Origin: an uncultured Prevotellaceae bacterium
Lineage (GTDB): Bacteria; Bacteroidota; Bacteroidia; Bacteroidales; Bacteroidaceae
NCBI GenBank assembly: GCA_946415645.1
Contig: CAMKTJ010000019.1
Location: forward strand, 1-49,534
Direction of reading: 5' to 3'
DNA length: 49,534 bases
Shown: positions 1 to 9,008 of the stretch, in pieces
Position numbering within the stretch: position 1 is the stretch's first letter
Layout of the letters: every line of letters begins with the position of its first letter
The notes under the pieces: model-generated
Seen by the model: only the letters and a program-made list of their open reading frames with translations
Told to the model about the DNA's origin: nothing
Databases searched by the model: none
Made by a program: the position numbers and the translations under genes

Positions 1-679
1 TGAATTTGTCTGCAAAGATACTGTTCTTGATGTTTGTATCGAAGTTAATCTTGTCTCCTCCCGTAAGGAATACCAGCAGGTTAGGGTATTTGGCCCTCAT
101 AGATTTGATGTATCCCTCAATCTCGTACTTCATACCACGCAATACGCCTGAACGGATGGCAGTCTCTGTGTTGTATCCCAAGCCTGGTACCTCTCCCTCG
201 GCCTGTACAAGCGGAAGGCGGACGGTATGTTCGTGCAGGGCGTGAAGACGCATTTGCATGCCAGGGGCAATGTTGCCGCCCCAGTAATTCTTCTTGGCAT
301 CTATCACATCATAGGTGATGCAGGTTCCTGCGTCTATGATCAGGATGTCCTTCTCGGGCTTCAATATGCTGGCACCTACAGCTGCTGCCAATCGGTCTGA
401 ACCTAAGGTGTGAGGTGTTTTGTACTTGTTGCAGATGGGGATAGGGGTGTCAGGCGTAAAGCGCAGAATAGGAAAAGGCATGCTGGTGAGCATGTCCTCT
501 ACTGCTTCTGGGATGCCTATTACAGACCCTACGATACCACAGTCAAAGTGGTATTTGCTTGCAAACGCTGGCAATGCGGCCAGTGTATCGTTGTTTGTCT
601 TTATTTCCTCAATGGGTTCTTCCCCGTCGAAGGCTACTAGTTTGGCAACGGTGTTGCCTATATCAATTATCAATTTCAC
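1..679 (-). CDS. coaX: Type III pantothenate kinase, 3' end outside the window
   Basis: Phosphorylates pantothenate in the first step of coenzyme A synthesis, in the cytoplasm. Reading the minus strand from a GTG at 679 gives MKLIIDIGNTVAKLVAFDGE, the ASKHA-type phosphate-binding start of the CoaX family, followed by LGSDRLAAAVGA, IIDAGTCITYDVID and GGNIAPGMQMRLHAL, all family signatures. About 226 codons are present and the frame is open to base 1, so only a short C-terminal piece should be missing compared with the usual 240-260 residues. GTG is chosen because the protein then starts exactly at the conserved first strand. A TAnnTTTG box (685-692) sits only five bases before the start, implying almost no leader. 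It is divergent from the DUF4105 gene. Confidence 0.93.
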   Translation of the reverse strand, partial: MKLIIDIGNTVAKLVAFDGEEPIEEIKTNNDTLAALPAFASKYHFDCGIVGSVIGIPEAVEDMLTSMPFPILRFTPDTPIPICNKYKTPHTLGSDRLAAAVGASILKPEKDILIIDAGTCITYDVIDAKKNYWGGNIAPGMQMRLHALHEHTVRLPLVQAEGEVPGLGYNTETAIRSGVLRGMKYEIEGYIKSMRAKYPNLLVFLTGGDKINFDTNIKNSIFADKF

Positions 680-684
680 GGGTG

Positions 685-692
685 CAAAGATA
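685..692 (-). promoter_or_regulatory. -7 box of coaX promoter
   Basis: On the minus strand this reads TATCTTTG, matching the Bacteroidetes -7 element TAnnTTTG. The coaX GTG begins at 679, so transcription would start about one or two bases before the codon. No well-spaced -33 TTTG was found. Confidence 0.5.
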
Positions 693-787
693 GTGCTTTT
701 AGTTGATATTAGAAATAACAAAACTGAAAGTTTTACATTCCTTAGCAAAAATAAACTTAAAAAACCCCTCTATTTATAGAAAAACAT

Positions 788-795
788 TACCTTTG
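788..795 (+). promoter_or_regulatory. -7 box upstream of the DUF4105 gene
   Basis: TACCTTTG matches TAnnTTTG. The ATG follows after only four bases (800), so the transcript would be leaderless or nearly so. The -33 element is not obvious. Confidence 0.5.
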
Positions 796-799
796 CGTT

Positions 800-1981
800 A
801 TGTTTTTAAGACGTCTTATCTTATTTGCGGCCTTGTTGCCTTCCTTGTTTCTGGGTTATGCGCAGGAACTGGATAGTATTCGTGCCAGCCTGATTACTTG
901 TTCGCCCGGACAGGAGGTCTATGCTTTGTATGGCCATACTGCTCTCCGTATTCAGAATTATACTGCCGGTCAGGATTTGGTCTTTAACTACGGGATGTTC
1001 TCCTTTAAACAACCTCATTTTATCTGGCGCTTTGTACGTGGACAATGTGATTATATGGTGGTTCCCATTCCTTGGCAGTATTTTACCCGAGAGTATGAAA
1101 ATCGCGGTTCCTCTATTACGGAACAGGTGCTGAATCTGACCCAAGAGGAGGCAAACAGAATGTATCTGAGAATACTGGAGGAATGTAAGCCTGAGAATAG
1201 GGAATACAGATATAATTTTCTTTACAATAACTGCACCACCAAAGTTAGGGATGTTATAGAGAGCTGTGTGGAGGGTAGAATAGTGTACCCAGACAGTATT
1301 CCGCTTTATACCCATCGCCAGATGTTGCATCAATATACCAAAGAACATCCGTGGGCGCAAGAGGGAAATGATATCCTGCTGGGTGCAGCTGTGGATACTT
1401 TGGTCAGTATCCGCTCGGCTCAGTTTGCTCCTGAGTATATGCTCAGGTATGCTGACAATGCCTATATCTATGCAGCTAACAATGACAAACGGCCTCTGGT
1501 CTTGAAAAAGGAAATTCTTTTACATGAGAAACCACAGGTGATTGAGTCGGAATTCCCTCTATCCCCCAGACAGGCTATGGCAGTTCTGCTGTGCTTCTCT
1601 ATATTGATTGTGCTGGTGGAACGTTGGGCCAACTGGCAGTTCTGGCTTTGGGATGCAGTCTTGCTGTTGGGGCAGGGGTTGGCAGGCATGGTGCTGCTGT
1701 TTATGTTCTTCTTCTCTGAACATCCGGCCGTTGACAGTAACTGGCAGATTTGGGTGCTGAATCCTATTGCACTGATAGCACTCCCAATGGTGATAAAAGC
1801 AGCTTATCAGCGTAAGAAGACTATGTGGCATGCTGCTTTTTTTGTTATTTTGACAACTTTTGTTGTATTTTCTCCTTGGATGCCACAAGAATTTGGAAAA
1901 TTAGTTGTACCTTTGGCGCTAACTTTGCTCACAAGGCCTATAAGTTATTACTTATACTACCGAAAGAACAATAAGAAATGA
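800..1981 (+). CDS. DUF4105 membrane protein, likely Lnb-type lipoprotein N-acyltransferase
   Basis: A 393-residue protein with an N-terminal signal segment (about residues 1-21), a periplasmic DUF4105 domain, and about five hydrophobic segments from residue 260 to the end. DUF4105 has a thiol-peptidase-like layout. His46 in YALYGHTALRI and Cys145 in NNCTTKVRD are the expected catalytic pair. From family knowledge, a DUF4105 protein (Lnb) has been described as the enzyme that N-acylates lipoproteins in Bacteroides, which lack Lnt; assigning that activity here is an inference. The last four bases overlap the next gene (ATGA), so the two are probably translationally coupled. A -7 box ends four bases before the start. 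Confidence 0.8.
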   Translation: MFLRRLILFAALLPSLFLGYAQELDSIRASLITCSPGQEVYALYGHTALRIQNYTAGQDLVFNYGMFSFKQPHFIWRFVRGQCDYMVVPIPWQYFTREYENRGSSITEQVLNLTQEEANRMYLRILEECKPENREYRYNFLYNNCTTKVRDVIESCVEGRIVYPDSIPLYTHRQMLHQYTKEHPWAQEGNDILLGAAVDTLVSIRSAQFAPEYMLRYADNAYIYAANNDKRPLVLKKEILLHEKPQVIESEFPLSPRQAMAVLLCFSILIVLVERWANWQFWLWDAVLLLGQGLAGMVLLFMFFFSEHPAVDSNWQIWVLNPIALIALPMVIKAAYQRKKTMWHAAFFVILTTFVVFSPWMPQEFGKLVVPLALTLLTRPISYYLYYRKNNKK

Positions 1982-3561
1982 CGCCAAAAGGAAATAGATT
2001 CATAACGTCGCTCATGGCATTGCTTGCCATCATGGGAGCCGAGGCACAGACTGCCTCGGAAGTGCCTTGCTTGGTGGTGAATGTGATGATAGACCAACTC
2101 CGCTCAGATTATCTGGAAGCTTTCTCGCCCCTGTATGGGAAGGGTGGCTTTGCCCGTCTGATGGAGAAGGGGCGTATGTACACACAGGCTGAATATCCTT
2201 TTGACGGACCAGATGCGGCTTCTTCTGTAGCTTGTTTTGTTACAGGAACCAGTCCGTACGAGAATGGAATTATAGGTCAGCGATGGTTAGACCGTCAGAC
2301 CTTGCAGCCTGTTTTCTGTGTAGATGATAACCAATACACGGGGCTTTTCACGTTAGACAAATCTTCACCCCAGTACCTTGCCGTCTCTACTATCGGTGAC
2401 GAGCTGAAGGTGGCCAGCGAGGGTAAGAGCATTGTCCTTTCTATTGCCCCTAACCGTGATGCTGCCATTCTCTCTGCTGGTCATGCTGCTGACGGGGCTA
2501 TCTGGATTGACGACTGGACGGGACATGTCTCTGGTACTTCCTACTATGGCGCATTGCCTGAGTGGGCAACAGACTTTGAGAATGATAATCCTCTCTCTTC
2601 GCGTATCAGCAATATTGTCTGGAAGCCACTCAGTGATGAGGTTGTTAACTTCAGCTACTTTGTATTCGAGGGCAGCAAGAAACCCTTTAGCCATAAGTTT
2701 ACAGGTGACAGGAAGTTCCGTCAGTTCAAGGCCAGTTCATGCGTGAATGACGAAATCAATCTGTTGGTAAAGCAGCTCCTTGATAAAACCAATATCGGTA
2801 CCGATGGGGTGCCTGATATGCTGAACCTTACTTATTATGCGGGAGGTCTGGATCATGAGTCCGACTCCAAGTATGCTATGGAGGTTCAGGATACCTATGC
2901 TCGTCTGGACCGTCAGTTGGAGGAACTCATCACTGCCGTTGAGAATAAGGTAGGGCAGAACAAAGCCCTCTTCGTGGTTACCAGTACAGGATATTCTGAT
3001 AGCGAGGATGCCAAGGATCTCAGTCTTTATCGTATCCCCACAGGAACCTTCTCAATTACCAAGGCTAAGCTCTTGCTGAATATGTACCTCATAGCCGTTT
3101 ATGGTCCCGGTGACTATGTCGAGACGGTTATGGGCAATGAACTCTATTTGAATCTGAAACTGATAGAGAGCCGCAACCTGAATTTGGCAGAGGTGTTGGA
3201 GCGCAGTAGCGACTTCCTGATTCAGCTAAGTGGCGTAAAGGATGTATATTCCAGTCAACGTCTGGCATTAGGTGCCTGGACGCCCGGTATCAGTAAACTC
3301 CGCAATGCTTACAACCCCAAATGTTCTGGGGATATCACTATACAGGTTTCGCCAGGTTGGAACCTGAGGAACGATGATACGTTGGAGCAGTCGTTTGCCC
3401 GCGAATCCTACATGGGCTTCCCCCTCTTCCTTTTCGGATGTGGTGTTGCCCCCGAGAAAGTAAACATTCCTGTTAGTATAGATAGGGTAGCGCCTACATT
3501 GTCTAAGGCTCTGCGTATCCGTGCTCCGAATGGATGCTCACAGGCTCCGCTGAATTATTAA
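1978..3561 (+). CDS. Alkaline phosphatase (PafA) family protein with degraded active site
   Basis: A 527-residue exported protein with a signal peptide ending near AEA-Q (residue 24). The fold markers of the PafA/type I phosphodiesterase branch are present: VNVMIDQLRSDYL near residue 39, TGTSPYENGI near 90, AAILSAGHAADGAIW near 165, VQDTYARLDRQLEELI near 303 and a C-terminal IDRVAPTLSKAL. The residues that should bind two zinc ions and attack phosphate are mostly gone. The nucleophile Thr position (about 80-81) is Asp-Ala-Ala, the TADHG motif is TSTGY (about 335-339), TDYxGH is changed around residues 287-292, and the C-terminal metal His appears lost. It is probably a non-catalytic homologue. 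It overlaps the DUF4105 gene and lies just before secA, suggesting an envelope role. Confidence 0.8.
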   Translation: MTPKGNRFITSLMALLAIMGAEAQTASEVPCLVVNVMIDQLRSDYLEAFSPLYGKGGFARLMEKGRMYTQAEYPFDGPDAASSVACFVTGTSPYENGIIGQRWLDRQTLQPVFCVDDNQYTGLFTLDKSSPQYLAVSTIGDELKVASEGKSIVLSIAPNRDAAILSAGHAADGAIWIDDWTGHVSGTSYYGALPEWATDFENDNPLSSRISNIVWKPLSDEVVNFSYFVFEGSKKPFSHKFTGDRKFRQFKASSCVNDEINLLVKQLLDKTNIGTDGVPDMLNLTYYAGGLDHESDSKYAMEVQDTYARLDRQLEELITAVENKVGQNKALFVVTSTGYSDSEDAKDLSLYRIPTGTFSITKAKLLLNMYLIAVYGPGDYVETVMGNELYLNLKLIESRNLNLAEVLERSSDFLIQLSGVKDVYSSQRLALGAWTPGISKLRNAYNPKCSGDITIQVSPGWNLRNDDTLEQSFARESYMGFPLFLFGCGVAPEKVNIPVSIDRVAPTLSKALRIRAPNGCSQAPLNY

Positions 3562-3576
3562 AGAGCCTACCGCCGA

Positions 3577-3595
3577 CCCCTCCCGAGAGGAGGGG
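3577..3595. repeat. GC-rich palindrome after the PafA-like gene
   Basis: The arms CCCCTCC (3577-3583) and GGAGGGG (3589-3595) pair around a five-base loop. No T-run follows, so it is a weak terminator at best. A similar C/G-rich palindrome lies at 17971-17992. Confidence 0.5.
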
Positions 3596-3621
3596 ATAGT
3601 TTAATAAGATTAGTTACAGTG

Positions 3622-3642
3622 CCCGTCGATTCTGTCGACGGG
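3622..3642. promoter_or_regulatory. Hairpin in the secA leader
   Basis: Perfect 8-bp arms CCCGTCGA and TCGACGGG flank a five-base loop and end 15 bases before the secA ATG. No T-run follows, and no TAnnTTTG promoter was seen in the 96-bp gap, so it would lie inside a read-through message. It could be an mRNA stability or translation-control hairpin; the function is unknown. Confidence 0.45.
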
Positions 3643-3657
3643 GAAATAAAATAAGAT

Positions 3658-6600
3658 ATGGATATAACAAAGATATTAGTTAAGATTTTTGGCGACAAGA
3701 AGTCGCGCGACCTCAAGGCTTATCGCCCTCTTGTAGAGAGCGTGCTGAATATTTACCCTGAGATTCAGGCTCTCAGCAACGATGAGTTGCGTGCCCGTAC
3801 GCAGCAGATAAAGCAGCGTATTCAGGATTCTGCCAGCGACTTGCGCGCACAGATTCAGGAACTGAAGGATCGTATTCCTAATACAGATATTCAGGACCGT
3901 GCTCCTATCTTCCATCAGATTGACAAGTTGGAGAAGGATGTGCTGGAGGTTCTGGAGAAAGCCCTAGATGAGGCTCGTGCCGAGGTGTTCGCCATCGTTA
4001 AGAGTACTGCCGATCGTTTGGCTCACGCTGAGAACGGTGTTATAGAGGTAACGGCTAACGACTTCGACCGTCAGTTGGCTGCTACTCATGATTTTGTAGA
4101 GATAGAGGGCGATAAGGCCATCTACCATAACCATTGGATAGCCGGTGGTAATGACCTTCTGTGGGATATGGTACACTTTGATGTACAGCTCTTCGGAGGT
4201 ACCGTACTGCATCAGGGTAAGATTGCCGAGATGTTCACAGGTGAAGGTAAGACCCTTACCGCTACGCTTCCTGTATTCTTGAATGCCCTTACCGGTAATG
4301 GTGTTCATGTAGTAACTGTGAACGACTATCTAGCCAAGCGTGACTCTGAGTGGATGGGACCCATCTACATGTTCCATGGCTTGAGCGTAGATTGTATTGA
4401 TAAGCATCAGCCCAATAGCGAGGCTCGCCGCAAGGCCTATATGGCAGATATCACCTTCGGTACCAACAATGAGTTTGGTTTCGACTATCTGCGTGATAAC
4501 ATGGCACAGGATCCTCGCGACCTGGTACAGCGTATGCACAACTACGCTATCGTGGACGAGGTTGACTCCGTTCTGATTGACGATGCACGTACACCTCTTA
4601 TTATTAGTGGTCCTGTACCTAAGGGCGATGACCAGCAGTTCGAGGAGTACCAGCCTCTGGTGGAGCGCTTGGTGAATGTACAGCGTCAGTTGGCTACCCA
4701 GTATCTGGCTGATGCCAAGAAACTGATTACAGAGGGTATGGAGCAGAACGATAAGCAGAAGACTTCAGAGGGCTTCCTCTCGCTCTTCCGCTCTCACAAG
4801 GCACTGCCTAAGAACAAGCCTCTTATCAAATTCCTCTCAGAGCCTGGTATCAAAGCTGGTATGCTTACCACAGAGGAAATCTACATGGAGAACAACAACC
4901 GTCGTATGCACGAGGCTACTGATGTGTTGTACTTTGTTGTTGATGAGAAGCAGAATAGCGTTGACCTAACCGATAAGGGTAACGAGTGGTTGGCATCTCA
5001 GGTAAATGATGCCGAGCTCTTCGTACTGCCCGATATAGGTTCTGTAATGCATAAGATTGAGACCTCTAACATGACTCCTGAGGAGCAGATAGAGGAGAAG
5101 GATAAGGTCTTCAATGACTATGCTGCCAAGAGTGAGCGAGTACATACTATCCAGCAGTTGCTGAAGGCATACACAATGTTCAACCTGAACGACGAGTATG
5201 TTATTCAGGATGGCGAGATTAAGATTGTGGATGAGCAGACGGGCCGTATCATGGAAGGTCGCCGTTGGAGCGATGGCCTGCATCAGGCTGTCGAGGCCAA
5301 GGAGCATGTGAAGGTACAGGCTGCTACCCAGACCTACGCCACTATCACCCTGCAGAACTACTTCCGTATGTATCACAAGCTTTCAGGTATGACGGGTACC
5401 GCCATTACCGAGGCTGGTGAGTTCTGGGATATCTACAAGTTGGACGTTGTAGAGGTTCCCACTAACCGCGAGGTAATACGTAACGATATGAACGACCGTG
5501 TTTACCGCACACAGCGCGAGAAGTACAAGGCCGTTATAGAAGAGGTAGAACAGATGCGTAATGCGGGTCGTCCTGTTTTGGTGGGTACTACCAGCGTGGA
5601 GATTTCCGAGATGCTGAGCAAGATGCTTCAGATGCGCAAGATTCCTCATCAGGTACTGAATGCCAAGCTGCACCAGAAGGAGGCGGACATTGTTGCTAAG
5701 GCTGGTACCAGCACACTTACAACCGTTATGGTGGACGGAAAGCCTGAGGAGCGTATGTTGGGTACTGTTACCATTGCCACCAATATGGCCGGTCGTGGTA
5801 CCGATATCAAACTTACTCCCGAGGTAAAGGCTGCCGGCGGTTTGGCCATTATTGGTACCGAGCGTCACGAGAGCCGTCGTGTTGACCGTCAGTTGCGTGG
5901 CCGTTCCGGTCGTCAGGGTGACCCAGGTAGCAGTGTCTTCTTCGTTTCTATCGAGGATAAGCTGATGCGTCTGTTTGCCAGCGAGCGTATTGCCCGTGTG
6001 ATGGACCGTCTGGGCTTCAAGGAAGGTGAGATGATAGAGCACAGCATGATTACCCGCAGCATTGAGAATGCCCAGAAGAAGGTTGAGGAGAACCACTTCG
6101 GTGTTCGTAAGCGTTTGCTGGAGTATGATGATGTGATGAACAAGCAGCGTACCGTTATCTACGAGAAGCGCCGTCACGCCCTGATGGGTGAGCGCCTCGG
6201 TATGGATATCAGTGATATGATTTGGGACCGTGTATGCAACATCATGGAGAATAACGACTTCCAGGGTTGTCGTCAGTGCTTCCTCGAGATTATGGCTATG
6301 GAATTCCCCCTCACGCAGGAACAGTTTGAGAGCGGGAAAATGGCAGACATGGAGGAAGAAGTATATCAGGAGGTTCTGAAGCGCTTCAGCCAGAAGACAG
6401 ATATCATGGCTGCTAACGCCTACAAGGTAGTTAAGATGGTATATGAGGGTCCTCAGGGGCAGATGTATGAGAATATGATGTTCCCCGTTCTGGCCGGTAA
6501 GCGTCAGTACAATATTCCTTCTAACCTGAAGGAGGCATACGATACGGAGGCACGTAGTGTGGTGACATCATTCCACAAGGCTCTTATCCTACACACCATA

Positions 6601-7017
6601 GATGATGCATGGAAGGAGAACCTACGTCTGTTGGATGAGCTCAAGCACAGTGTTCACAATGCCAGCTACGAGCAGAAGGACCCCTTGCTTATCTTCAAGT
6701 TGGAGAGTGTGAAACTCTTTGACGATATGGTCAACCGTATCAATGACCGCACCGTTTCTGTTATCATGCGTGCTATGGTGCCTGAGTTGCAGCCTATGGA
6801 TCCTTCCCAGCAGGAAGCACCTCGTCAGGAACGTGTACGCACCCAGGAGTCACGCGGTGAACTTACTGATGCCGGTCAGCAGCAGGCAGCTGCCCGCGAC
6901 ACCCGCGACCGCCAGCCCGTTCAGCCCATGCGTGTAGAGAAACTGCCCGGACGTAACGATCCCTGTCCCTGTGGAAGTGGTCTGAAGTTCAAGAACTGTC
7001 ACGGAAAAAATCTCTAA
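3658..7017 (+). CDS. secA: Protein translocase ATPase SecA
   Basis: The 1119-residue motor ATPase that drives preproteins through SecYEG. Visible parts in order: the Walker A motif TGEGKT (about 194-199), the DEAD-like [15 protein letters not shown], the preprotein cross-linking region, the second helicase half with [10 protein letters not shown] and [16 protein letters not shown], the helical scaffold, and a C-terminal zinc finger [14 protein letters not shown] that contacts SecB or ribosomes. The length is typical of Bacteroidetes SecA, which carries insertions relative to the roughly 900-residue E. coli protein. A Gln/Arg-rich linker precedes the zinc finger. It follows the PafA-like gene by 96 bases containing two hairpins and is probably co-transcribed with it. 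Confidence 0.98.
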   Translation: MDITKILVKIFGDKKSRDLKAYRPLVESVLNIYPEIQALSNDELRARTQQIKQRIQDSASDLRAQIQELKDRIPNTDIQDRAPIFHQIDKLEKDVLEVLEKALDEARAEVFAIVKSTADRLAHAENGVIEVTANDFDRQLAATHDFVEIEGDKAIYHNHWIAGGNDLLWDMVHFDVQLFGGTVLHQGKIAEMFTGEGKTLTATLPVFLNALTGNGVHVVTVNDYLAKRDSEWMGPIYMFHGLSVDCIDKHQPNSEARRKAYMADITFGTNNEFGFDYLRDNMAQDPRDLVQRMHNYAIVDEVDSVLIDDARTPLIISGPVPKGDDQQFEEYQPLVERLVNVQRQLATQYLADAKKLITEGMEQNDKQKTSEGFLSLFRSHKALPKNKPLIKFLSEPGIKAGMLTTEEIYMENNNRRMHEATDVLYFVVDEKQNSVDLTDKGNEWLASQVNDAELFVLPDIGSVMHKIETSNMTPEEQIEEKDKVFNDYAAKSERVHTIQQLLKAYTMFNLNDEYVIQDGEIKIVDEQTGRIMEGRRWSDGLHQAVEAKEHVKVQAATQTYATITLQNYFRMYHKLSGMTGTAITEAGEFWDIYKLDVVEVPTNREVIRNDMNDRVYRTQREKYKAVIEEVEQMRNAGRPVLVGTTSVEISEMLSKMLQMRKIPHQVLNAKLHQKEADIVAKAGTSTLTTVMVDGKPEERMLGTVTIATNMAGRGTDIKLTPEVKAAGGLAIIGTERHESRRVDRQLRGRSGRQGDPGSSVFFVSIEDKLMRLFASERIARVMDRLGFKEGEMIEHSMITRSIENAQKKVEENHFGVRKRLLEYDDVMNKQRTVIYEKRRHALMGERLGMDISDMIWDRVCNIMENNDFQGCRQCFLEIMAMEFPLTQEQFESGKMADMEEEVYQEVLKRFSQKTDIMAANAYKVVKMVYEGPQGQMYENMMFPVLAGKRQYNIPSNLKEAYDTEARSVVTSFHKALILHTIDDAWKENLRLLDELKHSVHNASYEQKDPLLIFKLESVKLFDDMVNRINDRTVSVIMRAMVPELQPMDPSQQEAPRQERVRTQESRGELTDAGQQQAAARDTRDRQPVQPMRVEKLPGRNDPCPCGSGLKFKNCHGKNL

Positions 7018-7103
7018 TTTAGTTCACAGTTCATAATTCATAGTTCATAATAAACGTCTAAGAGCTAAAGTCTAGCGTCTAAAGTCTATAAACAACAAAG
7101 CCC
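7018..7103. repeat. Low-complexity intergenic direct repeats
   Basis: The gap holds degenerate short repeats (AGTTCATA-like units at about 7021-7049, then GTCTAAAG-like units at about 7055-7087). Such runs are often seen between Bacteroidetes genes. No promoter was recognised. Confidence 0.5.
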
Positions 7104-7550
7104 ATGAAAGCTTCACAGCAAACCATTCAGCAGATTGAGCGTACGCTCAGGAAGGTTATTGCAAAGTTTCCGCAGGAAGCCGATCCATTAATGACCGACA
7201 TTCACCTGCTTGTAAGTAATTATACGGGTGAGATACGCACCTATAACGATGAAGACGAAGAGTTGGATCGGTGCGTTGTGGAAGAATGGATCAAGAGTCC
7301 TGAAGAGGATTTCTATGACCAGGCTGCCTCTATCTTGCGTAAGTGTATCCAGAATCTGCGTCCTGAGGTGGAGAAGATGAGTATCCTACAGCCTTTCTCC
7401 TTTGTGCTGATAGATGAGGATCATGAGACGCTTCAGGATCTTGTTATCATAGATTCAGAAGAAACGGTAGTCTTTGACCACCAGTTGCTGGAAGGTTTCG
7501 AGGAAGACTTAGATCAGTTCTTTGATGAATTGATGAAGGAAGAGGAATAA
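7104..7550 (+). CDS. Conserved acidic protein of unknown function
   Basis: A 148-residue soluble protein with no signal peptide or membrane segment. It is very acidic, especially the C-terminal third (FEEDLDQFFDELMKEEE), and looks mainly helical with a central strand-rich stretch (SFVLIDEDHETLQDLVIIDSE split around residue 115). I recognise no named domain. It follows secA by 86 bases of low-complexity sequence in the same direction and ends directly at a strong bidirectional terminator, so it may be the last gene of the secA unit. Codon use resembles its neighbours. Confidence 0.75.
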   Translation: MKASQQTIQQIERTLRKVIAKFPQEADPLMTDIHLLVSNYTGEIRTYNDEDEELDRCVVEEWIKSPEEDFYDQAASILRKCIQNLRPEVEKMSILQPFSFVLIDEDHETLQDLVIIDSEETVVFDHQLLEGFEEDLDQFFDELMKEEE

Positions 7551-7584
7551 AAAAATGGAGGCTGAAATTTCAGCCTCCATTTTT
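7551..7584. terminator. Bidirectional terminator between convergent genes
   Basis: A perfect inverted repeat: 17-base arms meet at 7567/7568, with a GGAGGCTGAAA core flanked by A5 and T5. It serves the plus gene ending at 7550 and the minus gene ending at 7600. Confidence 0.92.
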
Positions 7585-7599
7585 ATTGTTTCTTGTAAA

Positions 7600-8217
7600 T
7601 TACTTCTTTGTAAACTTCAAACCCATATACATGCCATTAACATTCTTTGTCAGGGTATTCAGCGTGCCAAGTGAGCTGTTGACTGTACCTGCCTTCTCTG
7701 TTATGGCATTCAGTAGGGTCAGCAGTTTGTCTGACTTCATGGCAACCTGTAGTTCGCTGCCGCTCAATTTGGCGTTCATGCTTACACCTTTGTTAAGCAA
7801 GGGGAAAGTCAGTTTCAGGTTAGTGCCATCTACGGCCCAGTTTACGTCAACGGCTTTTCCGTTGTATTTGATGATGCCTGTCTTGTCCTCTTTCAGTGTC
7901 ATAACTACCTTGCCGCTGGTAAAGCCCACCTTGGTAAGGCCGTTCTGCATAGTCTTCTCCACCTTGGTGCTTACCATGCTGCTGCCTACGGTTGTCAACA
8001 CATTCTCGCTTTCAAAGGCTACGCAAGGCTGGTTGTAAGACCAAGTGCCCACCAGACTCTTCTCTGACACCTTGCTGGTGCCAAGCAGGTTTCCGACCAC
8101 ATTGGCTGCAGCCTCACCGGCTACACTCTTAAGTATGTTCTCTAACTGAGCGTTTGCGTTGCCGCAAACCATCATTCCCAAAGCCACAAAGGCCATTTTC
8201 AGCATGTTCTTTTTCAT
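7600..8217 (-). CDS. DUF4923-like exported protein
   Basis: A 205-residue protein with a clear signal peptide (about residues 1-23, ending NANA-Q). The mature part opens with a helical region (LENILKSVAGEAAANVVGNLL), then a lipocalin-like beta-rich section beginning LVGTWSYNQPCVAFES. That section contains short alternating strands (GKVVMTLKEDKTGIIKYNG, ELQVAMKSDKLLTLL). It ends in YMGLKFTKK, as expected for DUF4923 proteins common in Prevotella and Bacteroides, whose function is unknown. It is a single-gene unit with its own promoter at 8251-8281 and shares the terminator at 7551-7584. Confidence 0.75.
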   Translation of the reverse strand: MKKNMLKMAFVALGMMVCGNANAQLENILKSVAGEAAANVVGNLLGTSKVSEKSLVGTWSYNQPCVAFESENVLTTVGSSMVSTKVEKTMQNGLTKVGFTSGKVVMTLKEDKTGIIKYNGKAVDVNWAVDGTNLKLTFPLLNKGVSMNAKLSGSELQVAMKSDKLLTLLNAITEKAGTVNSSLGTLNTLTKNVNGMYMGLKFTKK

Positions 8218-8250
8218 CTTTTTGTTGTTTTAGTTAATATTCTCCTATTG

Positions 8251-8281
8251 CAAAGTTACAAGTAAGTAAGAAGACTACAAA
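8251..8281 (-). promoter_or_regulatory. Promoter of the DUF4923-like gene
   Basis: The minus strand reads TTTG (8281-8278), a 19-bp spacer, then TAACTTTG (8258-8251). This is an exact match to the Bacteroidetes -33/-7 consensus. The predicted leader is about 30 bases. Confidence 0.8.
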
Positions 8282-8351
8282 ATAAAATGGGACTTTTATT
8301 GTCAATCAGAATATCTTCTTTTGTTTTTCCTTTCCTAAATAGAGTAGGGCT

Positions 8352-8391
8352 AAAAAAACCCCTGCTGCATATGAATTCATATACAGCAGGG
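8352..8391 (-). terminator. Terminator of the candidate small RNA
   Basis: A 32-bp near-perfect palindrome (arms CCCTGCTG and CAGCAGGG around a TATGAATTCATA core) is followed on the minus strand by GG and seven Ts. The plus side lacks a T-run, so it works toward the minus direction. Confidence 0.8.
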
Positions 8392-8543
8392 AAAACACAC
8401 TTAATAAGTAAAAACTTCATTATCGCGTCGATTCACATCGGTGCTTTATCATTACCTCCAAAAATAAGGAGATTAGATCGACTGTTTTTCAACAGCAATT
8501 CTTAAAGTCCAGTATTCTTTGTTTAGTTTAGTTAGTTTTATCT
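8352..8543 (-). ncRNA. Candidate small structured RNA of about 190 nt
   Basis: No convincing coding frame lies here, but the minus strand has a full transcription unit: a promoter at 8548-8576, then about 190 bases, then a hairpin with seven T residues. Inside, GUCGAU (near 8480) can pair with AUCGAC (near 8430), enclosing a stem AUCUCC/GGAGGU with an eight-base loop; CUGUU-GAAA-AACAG forms another short stem. A ten-codon frame (MIKHRCESTR, about 8450-8418) sits beside the GGAGGU and could be a leader peptide, but its spacing is too short for normal initiation. The size recalls 6S-type RNAs, though I cannot show that identity. It could also act as a leader upstream of the DUF4923-like gene. 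Confidence 0.5.
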
Positions 8544-8547
8544 GCTG

Positions 8548-8576
8548 CAAATATACAACCTTTTTTTAATACGCAA
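8548..8576 (-). promoter_or_regulatory. Promoter of the candidate small RNA
   Basis: The minus strand reads TTG (8576-8574), an 18-bp spacer, then TATATTTG (8555-8548). Start of transcription is expected near 8543-8544. Confidence 0.6.
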
Positions 8577-9008
8577 TAGAGAAAGCAATATTTTTTTGCT
8601 TATTTTAAATATATTCTGCCACTTTTCTCTGTTTTTGTTATTATTCTCCTTGTTTTTTGCTGTTTTTCTCCGTTAGCAAATGGACGTGTTGCTGTTAGAG
8701 AAACGCCGTCTCACTGCCGGAGAAATGGCGTATTGCTATTTACATTTGTTACAAATAATGACAAAAAAGTGTGCATTTTGCACTGAGAAATAGCAGTTTG
8801 TGTGTCAAATTAAGGGGGTAAGTGATTTTTTTAACATTTTTATAAGGTTAATTAAATAAAATTATGTAATTTTGCATTTGATTATGTAAGTCTATCTAAA
8901 ACCGAGAAGCCAAATATTTCAATTTTTAATAGTCGGTCTATAAGTGGAAATGTAAAGAAAAAGCAATATACATTATTTATTTTAAAACTAACATTAAACA
9001 AAATCAAA
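8577..9008 (+). promoter_or_regulatory. Long AT-rich leader and promoter of the first SusC gene
   Basis: About 430 bases without a gene. A -7 box TAATTTTG lies at 8867-8874, giving a leader of roughly 130 bases before the ATG at 9009. No good -33 box was found. The rest is AT-rich with no repeat or reading frame that I can support. Confidence 0.5.

Noticed and set aside
5383..6177. Minus-strand frame of 264 codons opposite secA
   Set aside because: It lies fully inside secA, has Leu/Thr/His-rich antisense composition and no promoter.
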